64,000 nucleotides of DNA from JAFGBI01 sp964480725 (GTDB taxonomy: Bacteria; Myxococcota_A; Polyangia; Polyangiales; Polyangiaceae), in contig CAYZQO010000021.1 of the NCBI GenBank assembly GCA_964480725.1, positions 20,031 through 84,030 on the forward strand. Reading direction: 5' to 3'. Positions within the stretch are counted from its first letter, which is position 1. Every line of letters begins with the position of its first letter. A program made the translations under genes and the position numbers. The notes under the pieces were generated by a model. It was given only the letters and a program-made list of their open reading frames with translations. It ran no database searches and was not told where the DNA came from. Below, piece by piece: positions 50,038 to 58,305 of this stretch.

Positions 50038-51324
50038 ATGATCACCTCTTTCTCCTCGCGCCGACCGCGGCGCATTGGCCGCACCGTCAACTGGCTGGGC
50101 TGCGGCCTGGCCGCCTGGGCGCTCTCCTGCTCCAGCTCGGGCTCGGACGAGCCCGCCGATGGAGCCGGGGGGTCGGGAACGACCGGCGGCGCGGCCGCAA
50201 CCGGCGGCTCACCGGCGACCGGCGGGACGACGCCGGCAACCGGGGCCGCTCCCAGCACCGGCGGGAGCGCGACGACCGGCGGCGCGCGGCCCACCGGCGG
50301 TACGGGAGGCGGGGGCGCGGGCGGCTCGCCGACGGGTGGCTTCGCGACGGGTGGCTTCGCGACGGGTGGCTTCGCGACGGGTGGCTTCGCGACGGGCGGC
50401 TTCGCGACGGGCGGCTTCGCGACGGGCGGGATGCCCATCGGCGGAGTCCCGACCGGCGGCGTGCCCACCGGCGGGGTACCGACGGGCGGCGTGCCCACCG
50501 GTGGCTTCGCGACGGGCGGATTGCCCACTGGCGGGGTACCGACCGGCGGCGCGCCGACGGGCGGCGCCCCGACGGGCGGGGTCCCGACGGGCGGCGTCGC
50601 CACCGGCGGTGAAGGCGGCATGGACGGCGTGGGTGGAATGGACACCGGCGGCACCACCTCGGGCGGCGCGGGAACCGGCGGGCAGAGCACCGGCTACTGC
50701 CCCACAGACGAGCCCTGCCGGATCTCGCCGCTCGGCGACTCCATCACCGAGGACATCAACGCGGCGGGTGGCTACCGGGTCAACCTCTTCCGACTCGCAA
50801 ACGAGGCCGGCAAGGACATCACCCTCGTCGGCACCCGCTCGAACGGCCCCAACGACGTCGGCGGCGTGCCCTTCCCCAAGAACCACGAGGGCACGAGCGG
50901 CATCTCCATCGAGGGCCTCCAGTCGACGGTCGTCGAGGCGGGCAAGCTCAGCCGCAGCGACGTCGATCCGCACATCATCCTGCTCCACATCGGCACCAAC
51001 AACATGTACGGATCCCATCCATCGGGGCCGGAGGTGCTGCTGCCCCAGCTCCTCGACGCGATCATCGCCGAGTGCCCGGACGCCCTGCTCGTCGTGAGCA
51101 CCCTCATCCCCCTGCCCATGAACACCTCCGGCATCAGCGCCTACAACGCGGCGATCCCGGCCATCGTCGAGGAGCGCGCGGCGGCCGGCGCCCACATCGT
51201 CCTCGTCGATCAGTTCACCGGCTTCCCGACGAGCGAGCTGGCCGATCAGGTCCACCCAACCCCGGCCGGGTACGACCGGATGGGCCAGGTCTGGTTCGAC
51301 GCGATCGAGCAGTACCTCCCCTGA
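50038..51324 (+). CDS. SGNH/GDSL hydrolase lipoprotein with Thr-Gly-Gly repeat linker
   Basis: 428 residues from the ATG at 50038 (AAGGA 12 bases upstream). Lipobox 'AWALSC' at Cys31. Residues about 40-215 are a repetitive linker of 'PTGG', 'ATGG' and 'FATGG' units, typical of Polyangia lipoproteins. The SGNH hydrolase domain has block I 'ISPLGDSITED', block III 'LHIGTNNM' and block V 'DQVHPTPAGYDRMG' with the Asp-x-x-His pair, so it is probably an active esterase (rhamnogalacturonan or acetylxylan-esterase-like). It faces another SGNH-like lipoprotein, stops 10 bp apart. Confidence 0.92.
   Translation: MITSFSSRRPRRIGRTVNWLGCGLAAWALSCSSSGSDEPADGAGGSGTTGGAAATGGSPATGGTTPATGAAPSTGGSATTGGARPTGGTGGGGAGGSPTGGFATGGFATGGFATGGFATGGFATGGFATGGMPIGGVPTGGVPTGGVPTGGVPTGGFATGGLPTGGVPTGGAPTGGAPTGGVPTGGVATGGEGGMDGVGGMDTGGTTSGGAGTGGQSTGYCPTDEPCRISPLGDSITEDINAAGGYRVNLFRLANEAGKDITLVGTRSNGPNDVGGVPFPKNHEGTSGISIEGLQSTVVEAGKLSRSDVDPHIILLHIGTNNMYGSHPSGPEVLLPQLLDAIIAECPDALLVVSTLIPLPMNTSGISAYNAAIPAIVEERAAAGAHIVLVDQFTGFPTSELADQVHPTPAGYDRMGQVWFDAIEQYLP
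50331..50430. repeat. 15-bp tandem repeat encoding FATGG units
   Basis: Between six and seven copies of a 15-base unit, GGYGGCTTCGCGACG, nearly identical at the DNA level. They sit in the linker of the SGNH hydrolase; related, more diverged GACCGGCGG-type units continue to about 50625. In-frame expansion would only lengthen the linker. Confidence 0.95.
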
Positions 51325-51334
51325 GCGGAGCCGC

Positions 51335-52489
51335 TCAGGGCGCGATACAGCGCTCCTCGACCAGCCCCCAAATGGCCTCGGCGGTCGCGCGCGCGCCGGC
51401 GTCCGAAAAGACGATGCCGTCCACGCCGACGACGTACTCGGCGTAGTGGCCCTCGAAGACGGGCCGGAGGTCGAGCCAGTGGCAGGGCACCGGGCTCCGG
51501 CCGCATGCGTTCTCGATCAGGGGCCGCAGCACGTCGATCCCCTCCCGGAGCGCCTCATTCGCGGTGGCGTCGGCGTAGAAGAAGTAGACCACGTGCTCTA
51601 CACCGTCCGTGGCCATCTCCGCGAGCAGTCGCTCGGCGCCGAGCACGGCCGCCTCGACCGCGGGGCAGTCCGGAGTGGGACCGGAGGGGCAGGTGTCCTG
51701 CAGCATGTCGGTGGCGCCGCCGTCCAGGATCACGACGCGCGCCGGCCCCTCCGCCACGCTCGCGGCGTACTGGTTCTGGAGGCCGAGCGGACCCTCCGCC
51801 AGCATGGACGTGAGCTCCGACGAGTAGTCCCGCAGGTGCTCGTCCGCCCCGAGCTCGACGCCCCCGGCCTCGACCGCAACGGCCTCGAGCTCGCTCGCAA
51901 AGACGCTGAGCGTCAGCAGGGAGTCGCCGAGGACGACGAGCTCGTCCACGCCGAGCGGCGCCGGGGCGCAGTCCTCGCCGCCGCTGAGCGGCGGCGCCGT
52001 TTCCCCGTCTGGCCGGCGGCAGTAGCCGGACTCGCACCGGTGCTCCTCGCCGAGCACCGCGCAGTCGCCATCGAAAAGGCAGGACCGATCACAGAAGGCG
52101 GGCGCGGTCGTGGCCGGGCAACGCTGAGTGAGCACGCGTACCGCGCTCGGGACGCAGTCGGCAGCGTCCCCCCAGCCCGCGCAGTCCGCCGCCTGGTCGC
52201 AGGGCGCCGTGCAGGCGCCGCAGACGCACTCGAGCCCCCCGGGGCAGTCGGCGTCGCAGAGCCGCAGGAAGTGCGTCTCGCTGCCGCCGGTGGTCGCGAG
52301 CTCACTCCGGCACATGGTCAGCAGGCAGACCATCGACCCAGCGGCGAGGAGCTGCCCCACCCGGGCGCGCCGGGACCGATCGCCGCCGCGCGGGGCGCCG
52401 CCGCCCGCGCAGGACCCCCGCGGAGCGGTCGTGGCGGCGCAGACTCCGCGCCGATCTCGCTGGCGGTCGGGGGACGGGGGGCTAGCCAT
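51335..52489 (-). CDS. Cysteine-rich SGNH-like lipoprotein
   Basis: 384 residues if the ATG at 52489 is used (eight-base overlap with the upstream gene); the hydrophobic segment 'VGQLLAAGSMVCLLTMC' lies only at about 44-60, so a later start (GTG 52360) is possible. Residues 70-170 are a disulfide-rich block ('CDADCPGGLECVCGACTAPCDQAADC', 'CDRSCLFDGDCAVLGEEHRC'). The rest is an SGNH-like fold with 'LVVLGDSLL' and 'VVILDGGATD', but the C-terminal motif reads 'DGIVFSDAGARATAEA', with Asp but without the catalytic His. It may be an inactive or carbohydrate-binding relative. Confidence 0.75.
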   Translation of the reverse strand: MASPPSPDRQRDRRGVCAATTAPRGSCAGGGAPRGGDRSRRARVGQLLAAGSMVCLLTMCRSELATTGGSETHFLRLCDADCPGGLECVCGACTAPCDQAADCAGWGDAADCVPSAVRVLTQRCPATTAPAFCDRSCLFDGDCAVLGEEHRCESGYCRRPDGETAPPLSGGEDCAPAPLGVDELVVLGDSLLTLSVFASELEAVAVEAGGVELGADEHLRDYSSELTSMLAEGPLGLQNQYAASVAEGPARVVILDGGATDMLQDTCPSGPTPDCPAVEAAVLGAERLLAEMATDGVEHVVYFFYADATANEALREGIDVLRPLIENACGRSPVPCHWLDLRPVFEGHYAEYVVGVDGIVFSDAGARATAEAIWGLVEERCIAP

Positions 52490-53477
52490 GGTCGCTGTTT
52501 CGGTCGGCCCCCTGAGGGATCACGCATTGGCCGACGTACAGCAAGACCTTCTCGAAATCCTCCGGGCGCGCGTGGTCGGCGTTGTACCGCTCGACCCGGC
52601 CCCGGAGCTCACCGAGCTGCTCGCGGAGCGCGCCGAGCGTGCCGCGGACCTCCTCGGCGAGCGGGTGGCTCGGCCAAACCTCCAGCGTGTAGGTGCTGCC
52701 GCCCGTCGAGTCCGCGGGGCTCGAGGCCGGGCGCTGCGCGCGCAGCCGACCGGTGATGGTGCTGACGAGCGCGTTGAAATGGTCGTAGACCGCCGCCTCC
52801 CAGCCCACCTCTGCCCCCAGCGGAACCACGAGGGTGCTGGCCTGGACCGTGCCCGACTCCATCGAGCGCTCGACCCGTCCCGACTCGACCAGCCGCGCGA
52901 GCGCCGCCTCGAGCCCGGTCGCCTCGGGGAACTGCGCGGCGAGCTCGGCGGCGCCGAGCGGCCCATGCCGGTAGATGAGCGCCCACAGGAGCTCGTCGAG
53001 CCCCCGGTCGCGCTGCGCCTGCCGGAGCCGGGTGAGCTCCTCCTCGGGGACGACGCGGTAGGTGACGCCAGCCCCGGCGCCCTCGGCCGCGACGAGCCCG
53101 CTCTCGCAGAGGTCGTGCAGCACGCCGCGCACCAGCGTGTCGTCGTCGCGCGAGAAATGGGCGAGGAGCGCCGCGCGCGAGACGGTGCCCTTCTCCTCCA
53201 CGAACTCGAGCACGGCCACCCACAGGGTCTTGCCGCCCTCGGTCGTGCTCGCGGTGAGGCGCTGGATCTTGCGCTGGTAGGTGCGAAGGCCCAGGCCGAA
53301 CATGTCGGCGCTCACCTTGCGGCTCACCCCCTGCCGCTCGAGCTCGCGCACCAGATCCAGGAAGACCTGGCTCGCCACCTGCGCCAGCGGCGCCCGCGAG
53401 CCCCCGGACGTCGCGAGCTGTGCGATCAGCACGGTGGTCTGCCGCACGAGGGACTGGATGAGGAGCTCGATCGTCAC
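52482..53477 (-). CDS. Predicted winged-helix regulatory protein
   Basis: 331 residues from a GTG at 53477. The N-terminus has a helix-turn-helix-like element 'LERQGVSRKVSADMFGLGLRTYQRKIQRLTAST'. Two winged-helix-like units follow: 'FVEEKGTVSRAALLAHFSRDDDTLVRGVLHDLCESGLV' and 'IYRHGPLGAAELAAQFPEATGLEAALARLVESGRVE'. The C-terminal 110 residues look helical and uncharacterised. It has no transmembrane segment and is probably a DNA-binding regulator; target unknown. The next gene (SGNH-like) overlaps it by eight bases, so the two may be an operon. Confidence 0.65.
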   Translation of the reverse strand: MTIELLIQSLVRQTTVLIAQLATSGGSRAPLAQVASQVFLDLVRELERQGVSRKVSADMFGLGLRTYQRKIQRLTASTTEGGKTLWVAVLEFVEEKGTVSRAALLAHFSRDDDTLVRGVLHDLCESGLVAAEGAGAGVTYRVVPEEELTRLRQAQRDRGLDELLWALIYRHGPLGAAELAAQFPEATGLEAALARLVESGRVERSMESGTVQASTLVVPLGAEVGWEAAVYDHFNALVSTITGRLRAQRPASSPADSTGGSTYTLEVWPSHPLAEEVRGTLGALREQLGELRGRVERYNADHARPEDFEKVLLYVGQCVIPQGADRNSDHG

Positions 53478-53663
53478 CGGGGCAGGCCCACCCGCTCGAG
53501 GCCAGGAGCGGCTCGATTCAGGGTACGCCCGGGTCGACCGCCTGGGGAGCGACAGAAACGCCACCCGGGGCGCTGGCCGCGCCCGACGGCCCTCGCCCCC
53601 TTGCCGCCATGCGAGCCGCAACGGCCGTGTCTCCGCTCGGGGCTCCCGACCCTCGCCGGGCCG

Positions 53664-54524
53664 TCACTCGGCCGCGGTGACCTCGACCGGGGCGGAGGGG
53701 AGGCGCTGCTCGTCGGTGAGCAGGGTGGATTCGTCGAAGGCGAGCTCGAAGACCAGCCGGTAATGCCCGGGTGGCAGCGGGACGGCGTCGAACCGCGTGT
53801 CGTCCGCGGTGGCCGTCCCCACGAGGGTGACCGCGCGCCACTGGAACGAGAGGCGCGCCTCCCCGTCGGGCGAGAGGACGACGAGGTAGTCGCCCATCCC
53901 GCCGCTCGTGGTCGACACGATGCCGCCCGTGGCCCAGTCCTTCCCGGCGGGGTCGAGGACCGCCACCAGCACCGGACGACGCCCCGTGGGCGGCAGCGGC
54001 CGGCGGCGAAGGACGATCGGCAGGGGCTCGTCCGTCTCGTTCGCGAGGATCACGGCGACCCGCATCGACGCGCCCATCTCGATCGACCGTCGCTCCGTGA
54101 TCAGCGACACCCGGAGCCCCTCGCGGAGATCCCGCTCATAGAGGCGCTCGCTGCAGGAGTTGTGGGACGAGACCTCTCCCGGCCCGAGCTTGCGCCACCG
54201 CAAGCGGCACCGGCAGCGCTCGAGCCGCCCGAGATCGAGCGCCCGCCCCCAGCAGTCCGCCTCCGCGCCGCCGAGCGACTCGGCGAGCTCGGGCGGCGGC
54301 ACCGAGGTCCCGGACTCCTCGGCAGATCCGTCCACGGACGCGCCCGCGGGCGCGCCGCTCGCCACGGCCACGGTAGGGAGCGGGCCCGTGGGCGCTGGCG
54401 GGGCAACACGGTGACAGGCCGCGATCGCCCCCGACCCGACCAGCGCCGCGACCGCGACGCTAGCCCCCCTCGCCTCCCGGGCCGAGCGGTGCCAGCGGCA
54501 ACGGCGCATGACCCTCTCTGCCAT
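53664..54524 (-). CDS. Lipoprotein, unknown function
   Basis: 286 residues (ATG 54524; ATG 54509 possible). A basic N-terminus and 'LVGSGAIAACHR' suggest a lipoprotein. After a Pro/Ala linker comes a segment with four cysteines ('GRLERCRCRLRWRKLG', 'NSCSERLY') and a beta-sandwich-like C-terminal half ('MRVAVILANETDEPLPIVL', 'GHYRLVFELAFDE'), suggestive of a DUF-type Ig or intermediate-filament-like domain. No known motif. The 186-bp gap to 53477 has no gene. Confidence 0.7.
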   Translation of the reverse strand: MAERVMRRCRWHRSAREARGASVAVAALVGSGAIAACHRVAPPAPTGPLPTVAVASGAPAGASVDGSAEESGTSVPPPELAESLGGAEADCWGRALDLGRLERCRCRLRWRKLGPGEVSSHNSCSERLYERDLREGLRVSLITERRSIEMGASMRVAVILANETDEPLPIVLRRRPLPPTGRRPVLVAVLDPAGKDWATGGIVSTTSGGMGDYLVVLSPDGEARLSFQWRAVTLVGTATADDTRFDAVPLPPGHYRLVFELAFDESTLLTDEQRLPSAPVEVTAAE

Positions 54525-54604
54525 GGCGCGCCCGTCGACGGCAACCGCCCTCCCCGCTCCGCGCGTGGCTGCCCCCTCGCGGGTGAGCGCGGCGCGACGC
54601 GCGC

Positions 54605-55039
54605 TCAGCCGCCCCGCTGCCGCTCGACCTCGGCGCGGAGGCGCTGCTCCTGCTCGCGAAGCTCCAGGGTGAGCTCGGCGCCGAAGTCGTCCGCCTCGAA
54701 GAGGGGGCGGAGCTCGAGCTCGGCGTCCTCGCCCGACATCGGGTGGGGGCAGCGCCGCGCCCACTCGACCGCCTCGTCGAGCGAGCCGACCTGCCAGATC
54801 CAGTACCCCGCGACGAGCTCGCCCTCCGGCTTGAACGGCCCGTCGACCACGGTGCGCTCGCCGCCCGAGAAACGCACCCGCTTGCCCTTCGCGCTCGGGT
54901 GAATGCCGTCGCCCGCGACCATCACGCCCGCCTGCACCAGCTCCTCGTTGAAGCGCCCCATCTCCGCAAGCCCGGCCTCGGTGGGCATCACCCCCGCCTC
55001 GCTGTTCCTCGTCGCCTTCACCATCACCATCACGCGCAT
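54605..55039 (-). CDS. YCII-related (DGPF) domain protein
   Basis: 144 residues. The start at 55039 is well supported: AGGAGG lies seven to eight bases upstream. The YCII/DGPF fold is visible: 'MRVMVMVKATRNSEAGVMP', 'RVRFSGGERTVVDGPFKPEGELVAGYWIWQVGSLDEAVEWARRCPHP'. Members are small dimeric proteins often beside ECF sigma factors; none is present here. The C-terminal 35 residues are an extra helix rich in Glu/Arg. Confidence 0.92.
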   Translation of the reverse strand: MRVMVMVKATRNSEAGVMPTEAGLAEMGRFNEELVQAGVMVAGDGIHPSAKGKRVRFSGGERTVVDGPFKPEGELVAGYWIWQVGSLDEAVEWARRCPHPMSGEDAELELRPLFEADDFGAELTLELREQEQRLRAEVERQRGG

Positions 55040-55159
55040 CGGACCCTCCTCTCACCGCGCCCTCACGCCGCGCTCACCGCAGGCTGCCTCGCACCCCACC
55101 GGTGGGTAGCGGGGCGGCCCGGCGAGGTGAGGACATGGGGCCCCGAACCACGACGGCAA

Positions 55160-55279
55160 GGCCCCGAGCTCCAGCAGGACCCGGGCGCCTCGATCGTCGT
55201 GGCAGGGCCGAGCGGTCCCGTCGCCGGCGAGCTCACGATGGTTTCCGATCTGGTGGACTCGGTCGACGCGGGATCGTAG
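55160..55279 (+). pseudogene. Duplicated fragment of the MYXO-CTERM gene at 56426
   Basis: In the frame ending at a TAG at 55277-55279, the residues 'GASIVVAGPSGPVAGELTMVS' closely match 'PSVVVQGPSGSVAGELTTVS' in the protein at 56426-57697. At the DNA level about 55 bases (55190-55246 versus 56670-56726) are roughly 85% identical. The match ends abruptly in 'DLVDSVDAGS' and no start is visible. This is a degenerate partial duplication lying about 1.5 kb upstream of its source. The rest of 55040-55288 has no gene. Confidence 0.65.
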
Positions 55280-55288
55280 CCTTCGGTC

Positions 55289-55696
55289 GTGAGCGCTCTG
55301 CCCGAACCGAGGCGCCTCTTTCGCGCGATGAAGCGCGCACCCGACGACAAGCCGAGGTGCGGGTCGGCCGCGAACGAGCTCGGCGTGCGCCCCGGAGTGG
55401 ACGTCTCGCCGGACGATGCGGGGCAGGTCCAGCCCAAGACCGGCGGCCTCTCCACGACCCCCGACGACCCGGGGTTGCTTCCCCCACACGTTCGCCCGAT
55501 AAGTCTCGGTGGCCAAGGTCGGCTCCCCTTGTTCGTCCTCGACGTCGCCGACCTGGATCCGTCGCTCGTTGCCCGTCGCGATCCGAAGCATCCGCGCCGT
55601 CACACGTTCATCGAGCCGTCCGCGGCGATGGCGCTCTCCGCCTTCCAGGAGCGCCTCTGCGGTGGGCGCAACGCCTGGCAGGAGGCCGGGTCATGA
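55289..55696 (+). CDS. Hypothetical protein, first of a three-gene cluster
   Basis: 135 residues from a GTG at 55289. No recognisable domain; the C-terminal part 'GRLPLFVLDVADLDPSLVARRDP' has some hydrophobic order. The main support is the four-base ATGA overlap of its stop with the well-supported next gene. An antisense frame (55052-55603) is also open, so this call is tentative. Confidence 0.35.
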   Translation: MSALPEPRRLFRAMKRAPDDKPRCGSAANELGVRPGVDVSPDDAGQVQPKTGGLSTTPDDPGLLPPHVRPISLGGQGRLPLFVLDVADLDPSLVARRDPKHPRRHTFIEPSAAMALSAFQERLCGGRNAWQEAGS

Positions 55697-55962
55697 GCCA
55701 CTCTGCGCTCGATGCCTACCGACAACTGATGAACGAGCTCCTGATCGTCCGCGAGACGGAGTGCGGTGGCCTCCCGGTGGAGGTGGAGTCCGCCTACGTC
55801 GAGCGTCTCGACGACCTCTGGTGGCGCCTCTCCGAACAGGAGCAGGCAGAGTACGAGGCGGAGCTGGCGAGCGCTGCCGCTCCCACGGGACCCGAGCAGC
55901 TCAACCTCGTCGATTGCGACGTGCAGGAGGGGAGCCGTTCGACGCCGAGGAGGGCGGCGTGA
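55693..55962 (+). CDS. Small acidic hypothetical protein
   Basis: 89 residues from the ATG at 55693, with GGAGG seven bases upstream. The sequence is helical and acidic: 'LDAYRQLMNELLIVRETECGGLPVEVESAYVERLDDLWWRLSEQEQAEYEAELA'. The 'YVERLDDLWW.LS..EQ..YE.EL' stretch resembles small proteins that accompany other genes in myxobacteria, but I know no function. Two bases separate its stop from the GTG of the next gene (55964), so they are an operon and may form a two-protein unit. Confidence 0.75.
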   Translation: MSHSALDAYRQLMNELLIVRETECGGLPVEVESAYVERLDDLWWRLSEQEQAEYEAELASAAAPTGPEQLNLVDCDVQEGSRSTPRRAA

Positions 55963-55963
55963 C

Positions 55964-56371
55964 GTGTACCTGACCTCCCACCACGTGATCGCCCCGGCGA
56001 CCCGGCACGAGGGCGTCAACTCGTTCTTGTACCTCCACGGGCCGCTGGTCTGGGAACGTCCCCCCCCCGAGGTGCCGGACCAGGACCCGGGCACGCTGAC
56101 AGCCCAGAGCATCTCCATCCGCCCGCCTGGGAACAGGGTCCGGAGCTACCTCGACATCGTGACGCCGGACGAGGTTCGCTGGGACGAGGTTCGCGCCGGG
56201 CTGGTGGATTTCATCGGGCAGTCGCAGCGGCTACCGCTACCCTGGGAGGCCGCCTCGGGGCGGTGCTGCTTCCGATTGGGCATGGAGCTCGGACTCGCCC
56301 AGCGCTGGCAGAAGGAGCTGGCGCTGCTGTATCGCGCCTCCCAGGCGCTCCGGATGGCCAACACGGCGTGA
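55964..56371 (+). CDS. Hypothetical protein following the small acidic protein
   Basis: 135 residues from a GTG at 55964. 'MYLTSHHVIAPATRHEGVNSFLYLHG' at the start, a charged middle 'DIVTPDEVRWDEVRAGLVDFIGQSQRLPLPWE' and a helical end 'LGLAQRWQKELALLYRASQALRMANTA'. No signal peptide or known motif. Tight coupling to the 89-residue protein suggests a joint function; not recognisable. Confidence 0.7.
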   Translation: MYLTSHHVIAPATRHEGVNSFLYLHGPLVWERPPPEVPDQDPGTLTAQSISIRPPGNRVRSYLDIVTPDEVRWDEVRAGLVDFIGQSQRLPLPWEAASGRCCFRLGMELGLAQRWQKELALLYRASQALRMANTA

Positions 56372-56425
56372 ACCGCGGCGGGCGTAGACGCTCACCATCA
56401 CCGCGCCCGGTGTTCGAGGATCGCG

Positions 56426-57697
56426 ATGCCTCGGTCGCGCCCCCGCCGGTGGTCAGGGTCGCTCGTGGTGGTATCCTCGGTCAGGGACGCCGTGAGACGC
56501 GCGGGCACAGCGGGGATCGGGGTCGGGCTGGCGCTGCTGCTCGGGGCGGAGAGCGCGTCGGCGATCGTGATCATGTACGAGTTCCGACTGGTCAGCTCGT
56601 CGCCAGTGCCCGGCAACGGCGCGCTCGTCTTCGAACGCACCTTCGCGTACGCGGGGGACCCGAACCCTTCGGTCGTGGTGCAAGGACCGAGCGGCTCCGT
56701 CGCCGGTGAGCTCACGACGGTCTCCGGCTTTCTGGTCTGGCATCCCAACGGGGAGCTGCCGGTCGGCGAGTACACGGTCGAGGTCACCTGCCCAAACCGA
56801 GGTGACTGCATCGAAACGGGTCCCGTCGCCTTCCAGGTGACCGAGCCGCAACTCCTCGAGCCCCCCAGCGCCACCTGCAGCCTCACGCTCGCACCGACCA
56901 CTACCTACGGTGAGCAGAAGCTCTGCTGCGGGCTGCTAGAGGAACGCACGGCCCTCTGGACCTACTGCTTCCCCACTGCGCTGAGGTCCAACCAGGTTGG
57001 GCTCCGGGCCTGGACCTGTCACGTCGATCTCGCCGGGGCGGAGGCCGAACAGATCCTCTTCGGGATGGAGGAGACCCCGCGCGAGGATCCGGCCCCTTCG
57101 GCCTCCAACCCCCCACCCCTCTATGTCTCGCCCTTTGACTGGTGGTCCCCCCCAGTCCCGGTGGACGCCACGGGCATCATGGAGGTCCAGGCCGAGCCGC
57201 CCAGGCGGCTCGCCGAAGCCCCGGAGTACTGCGTCGAGATCGAGCTCATGGACACCCGGACGGGCGAGACCACCCGCGCGCGCGGCTGCGAGCCCGACCC
57301 CGGCTGGGAGCCGGTGGAAGTGCCGATCGAGGACCTCGAGGCGAGACTGCTCGGCCTGCCCGACTGCGAGGTACCGCCCGCGGGGCTCGAGGAGCGATGG
57401 TGCGAGCTCAACCGCGCCTACCACGACGACCGGTGCACGGCGCAAGAGCCACCTGCGGATCCGGTCGATCCGCTCTGCACCGCCTACCGAGAAGCCTGCG
57501 TGCAAGACCCGCCCGTGCCTCCGCCCCCCGATGACGCCCCCGGCTGCGCCTGCCGCCTCGCCGCCCCGCCGGGGCGCGACGGCGCGGGCTCCCGGGTGGG
57601 GCTGCTCGCGCTGCTCGGGCTCGGCGTTCTCGGCGTGAGGCGTCACGATCACGGAGCGCCCAGGCGGACACGCGGCGCGGCTCGGAGAAGGCAATGA
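56426..57697 (+). CDS. MYXO-CTERM surface protein
   Basis: 423 residues. A signal-like helix ('AGIGVGLALLLGAESASAIVIM') ends near residue 50. The first mature domain ('VFERTFAYAGDPNPSVVVQGPSGSVAGELT') is Ig-like, followed by a Cys-containing region and a Pro-rich spacer ('VQDPPVPPPPDDAPGC'). The end is a MYXO-CTERM tail: 'GCACRL', a helix 'VGLLALLGLGVLG' and an Arg-rich terminus. MYXO-CTERM proteins are processed at the cysteine by myxosortase and displayed on the cell surface in Myxococcota. A fragment copy lies at 55160-55279. Four-base overlap with the next gene. Confidence 0.88.
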   Translation: MPRSRPRRWSGSLVVVSSVRDAVRRAGTAGIGVGLALLLGAESASAIVIMYEFRLVSSSPVPGNGALVFERTFAYAGDPNPSVVVQGPSGSVAGELTTVSGFLVWHPNGELPVGEYTVEVTCPNRGDCIETGPVAFQVTEPQLLEPPSATCSLTLAPTTTYGEQKLCCGLLEERTALWTYCFPTALRSNQVGLRAWTCHVDLAGAEAEQILFGMEETPREDPAPSASNPPPLYVSPFDWWSPPVPVDATGIMEVQAEPPRRLAEAPEYCVEIELMDTRTGETTRARGCEPDPGWEPVEVPIEDLEARLLGLPDCEVPPAGLEERWCELNRAYHDDRCTAQEPPADPVDPLCTAYREACVQDPPVPPPPDDAPGCACRLAAPPGRDGAGSRVGLLALLGLGVLGVRRHDHGAPRRTRGAARRRQ

Positions 57698-58305
57698 CAA
57701 GATTCGGACGACAGCTCGCCCTCGTCCTGGTCCCCGCGGGCCTCCTCCTCGACGCCGGGTGCGGCCGGGCGACGAACGACGACGCGGAGGCGACGACGGG
57801 CGGCGCGCCCTCCTCCGGCAGCGCCAGCGAGGCGGGCGAGCCCTCCACGTCCGGCGGCGCCACCGCCACCGGCGGCGCGAGCGCGGCGGGCGACGGCGCG
57901 GGTGGCTCCGTGGGCGGCGCGGCGGGCGCGGGCGGCGCCACCCAAGAGCCACCGTCGCCGGAGGTGGGGAGCCCCGTCTGGTTCGACGAGAGCGACTCCG
58001 CGATCGTGTGGCACTCCCGGGGCTCAAACATGCCCGGGTTCGAGTTCAGCGAGGACGTCTGCTGGTATCTACGGCGGGACTCGATGACGGCCGAGCAGCT
58101 CCAGGCGCTCGAGGCCCTGGTGCTGGTCGAGTCGGATGGGCTGTGCGCGGAGGACGGCTGGGACTACTACCTGCTCATGGTCTACGAGGCCGACGGAAGC
58201 GGCACTAGCCACACGACCAACGGGTGCGAGGCCGAGGCCATGCTCCCCACCAACGCCATGTCGAGCTTCCCCCTCGACGGCGCCCTCGGCTGCCCCGGAA
58301 GTTAA
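57694..58305 (+). CDS. Lipoprotein of the Thr-Gly-Gly linker type
   Basis: 203 residues. Lipobox 'LLDAGC' at Cys23; linker about 24-85 of Thr/Gly/Ala/Ser ('TTGGAPSSGSAS', 'ATGGASAAGDGAGG'). The C-terminal 110 residues have a compact domain with three cysteines: 'VWFDESDSAIVWHSRGS', 'VCWYLRRDSMTAEQLQALEAL', 'GCEAEAMLPTNAMSSFPLDGALGCPGS'. Co-translated with the MYXO-CTERM protein via ATGA. Its TAA overlaps that of the opposite-strand gene (TTAA at 58302-58305). Function unknown. Confidence 0.8.
   Translation: MTRFGRQLALVLVPAGLLLDAGCGRATNDDAEATTGGAPSSGSASEAGEPSTSGGATATGGASAAGDGAGGSVGGAAGAGGATQEPPSPEVGSPVWFDESDSAIVWHSRGSNMPGFEFSEDVCWYLRRDSMTAEQLQALEALVLVESDGLCAEDGWDYYLLMVYEADGSGTSHTTNGCEAEAMLPTNAMSSFPLDGALGCPGS

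Noticed and set aside
50331..50430. CRISPR-like array
   Set aside because: Units are contiguous 15-base coding repeats without spacers, in a Thr-Gly-Gly linker.
55052..55603. Minus-strand frame of 183 codons
   Set aside because: Lacks domain character, ribosome site and neighbours; it crosses the duplicated fragment that reads on the plus strand.
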